Below, piece after piece: positions 63,164 to 64,000 of a stretch of 64,000 nucleotides of DNA. Every line of letters begins with the position of its first letter. Positions within the stretch are counted from its first letter, which is position 1. Below the pieces are notes generated by a model, which made no database searches, was not told where the DNA came from, and was given only the letters and a program-made list of their open reading frames with translations. Both the position numbers and the translations under genes were made by a program. The stretch covers positions 1,736,001 to 1,800,000 of the forward strand of contig NZ_VTWS01000001.1 of NCBI RefSeq assembly GCF_008727875.1, in the 5' to 3' direction. This stretch comes from Larkinella humicola. GTDB lineage: Bacteria; Bacteroidota; Bacteroidia; Cytophagales; Spirosomataceae.

Positions 63164-64000
63164 ATGCCTGCGCCCTTAGGAGTTCTGCCTCTTTATACAC
63201 TTCCAGTATGGTTGTATTTAATGCTAACTTGTTCAGCGCTCACTCACCAGAACAAAAACCGGGCAGTTCAGAAAACGGACGATCCCCTCTCCCACCAGAT
63301 TGACCACTTCTGGCAGGAGACGGAACAGCAACTGAAACGCGAACCAATGACTAGTTTGGTAGAAGCCCGGCGTGATGCTCTCCCCTATAAGGTGTTCGCC
63401 GTAACGCTGACAAGCCTGGGCGGTGTTCGAATACGAGCCCTGTTATCACTTCCGATCGAAGGCGAATCGCTCGACAAAACAAAACGTTGGCCGGTTATTG
63501 TTACCGTACCCGGCTATGGCGGATCACAGCAGGGCATTATGTTAAGCGAATGCCAGCGTGGATATGCCATTTTACAGGTTTTCCCGCGCGGCCAGGGAGA
63601 ATCGGCCCCCTTCATGAAGCTAAACCAGGATGACAAACTGACCCTGAACACCGAACACCCCCAGGGAATGTATTACCAGGGGTGCTATGCAGATGTCATG
63701 CGTGCCATTGACTTTGCCGTGTCCAGACCGGAAATTGACCCCAGCCGGATCGCCCTGGCAGGAACGAGTCAGGGGGGCGGAATAGCGTTAGCAGTAGGCG
63801 CTATAGACGCCAGAGTAAAAGTGGTGGTAGCCCACGTACCTTTTCTCTGCAACTTTCGCCTTGCCGCTACCCTCCAGGGTTCACTCGTCAAGTCGCTCCT
63901 TGATAAAGCCGGCAAAAATAACGAACAGACGTTAGCGACCCTGGATTATTTCGACCCCTATCAGTTGGCGCACCGGTTTCATAAACCAGTATTCCTCAGC
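63164..64000 (+). CDS. acetylxylan esterase-family alpha/beta hydrolase (3' truncated)
   Basis: The first 279 residues of a secreted hydrolase of the AXE1/cephalosporin-C deacetylase family; the gene continues past the window. Signs are a hydrophobic N-terminus (1-25), a helical lead-in, the esterase strand PVIVTVPGYGGSQQG, the RG motif VFPRGQGES (139-147), the nucleophile elbow GTSQGG with Ser202, and the downstream HVPFLCNF block. The Asp and His of the catalytic triad would lie beyond 64000. Substrates are acetylated xylan or other acetyl esters. A TATTTTTG element at 63128-63135 lies 28 nt before the ATG. It sits behind ftsH. Confidence 0.85.
   Translation, partial: MPAPLGVLPLYTLPVWLYLMLTCSALTHQNKNRAVQKTDDPLSHQIDHFWQETEQQLKREPMTSLVEARRDALPYKVFAVTLTSLGGVRIRALLSLPIEGESLDKTKRWPVIVTVPGYGGSQQGIMLSECQRGYAILQVFPRGQGESAPFMKLNQDDKLTLNTEHPQGMYYQGCYADVMRAIDFAVSRPEIDPSRIALAGTSQGGGIALAVGAIDARVKVVVAHVPFLCNFRLAATLQGSLVKSLLDKAGKNNEQTLATLDYFDPYQLAHRFHKPVFLS

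Overview
The window is chromosomal DNA of a Bacteroidota bacterium, most likely order Cytophagales and near Spirosoma/Larkinella. This rests on gene families, not on a database search: a SusC/SusD pair, a type IX secretion (T9SS) C-terminal sorting domain, LytTR two-component genes, a GIN-domain protein, DUF4494, a short BirA followed by rsfS and ftsH, and promoters of the TTG-N20-TAnnTTTG type. GC content looks moderate, in the low to mid 50s. No tRNA, rRNA, phage, insertion sequence or CRISPR array was seen. About 52 genes are supported; both edge genes (a DnaJ/CbpA-type chaperone and an acetylxylan esterase) are cut by the window.

Layout. 1-2.9 kb: chaperone C-terminus, CbpM-like modulator, glycyl-tRNA synthetase, SRPBCC protein. 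3.1-7.0 kb: a giant secreted nuclease with two cellulose-binding-like modules. 7.1-11.7 kb: dicarboxylate symporter, RDD protein, Na+-type ABC exporter pair. 11.9-14.5 kb: a LytS/LytR-type operon led by a membrane-anchored GIN-domain protein. 14.7-24.4 kb: DUF4494 protein, a 1,215-residue FG-GAP lipoprotein, and a SusC/SusD uptake pair. 24.6-30.3 kb: a compact predicted copper/heavy-metal module. 30.4-33.6 kb: kynureninase, a DoxX-like membrane protein and a TlpA-type thioredoxin. 33.6-38.5 kb: UTP-sugar pyrophosphorylase, a glucuronokinase-like GHMP kinase, and a GH116 glycosidase. 38.6-48.3 kb: small proteins, signalling genes and carbohydrate genes (ThuA, DUF1080, Gfo/Idh/MocA, two lyase-like toroid proteins). 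48.4-60.8 kb: membrane proteins, pheS, two LytTR-only regulators, two paralogous beta-barrels, radA, a sugar isomerase-like protein, pgeF, birA and rsfS. 60.9-64 kb: ftsH and the truncated esterase.

The most coherent accessory system is the metal module. It holds a HYC_CC_PP-type small membrane protein, a TonB receptor with a Cys-Cys pair, an AraC-type regulator fused to an HMA-like metal-binding domain, a 19-cysteine four-helix copper-storage protein, an outer-membrane protein with Met/His-rich ends, and a periplasmic HMA protein. The receptor stop and the regulator start are 3 nt apart. A second theme is carbohydrate and uronate metabolism: the glucuronokinase-like kinase beside a pyrophosphorylase, heparinase-type toroid proteins with a Gfo/Idh/MocA oxidoreductase, and DUF1080/ThuA/isomerase families known from 3-keto-glycoside chemistry.

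The intergenic DNA is unusually structured. At least seven gaps hold long imperfect inverted repeats built from short words. A separate dispersed element with a CTGACAGCGG core lies at two loci 33 kb apart, and at one of them it supplies the stop codons of two convergent genes.
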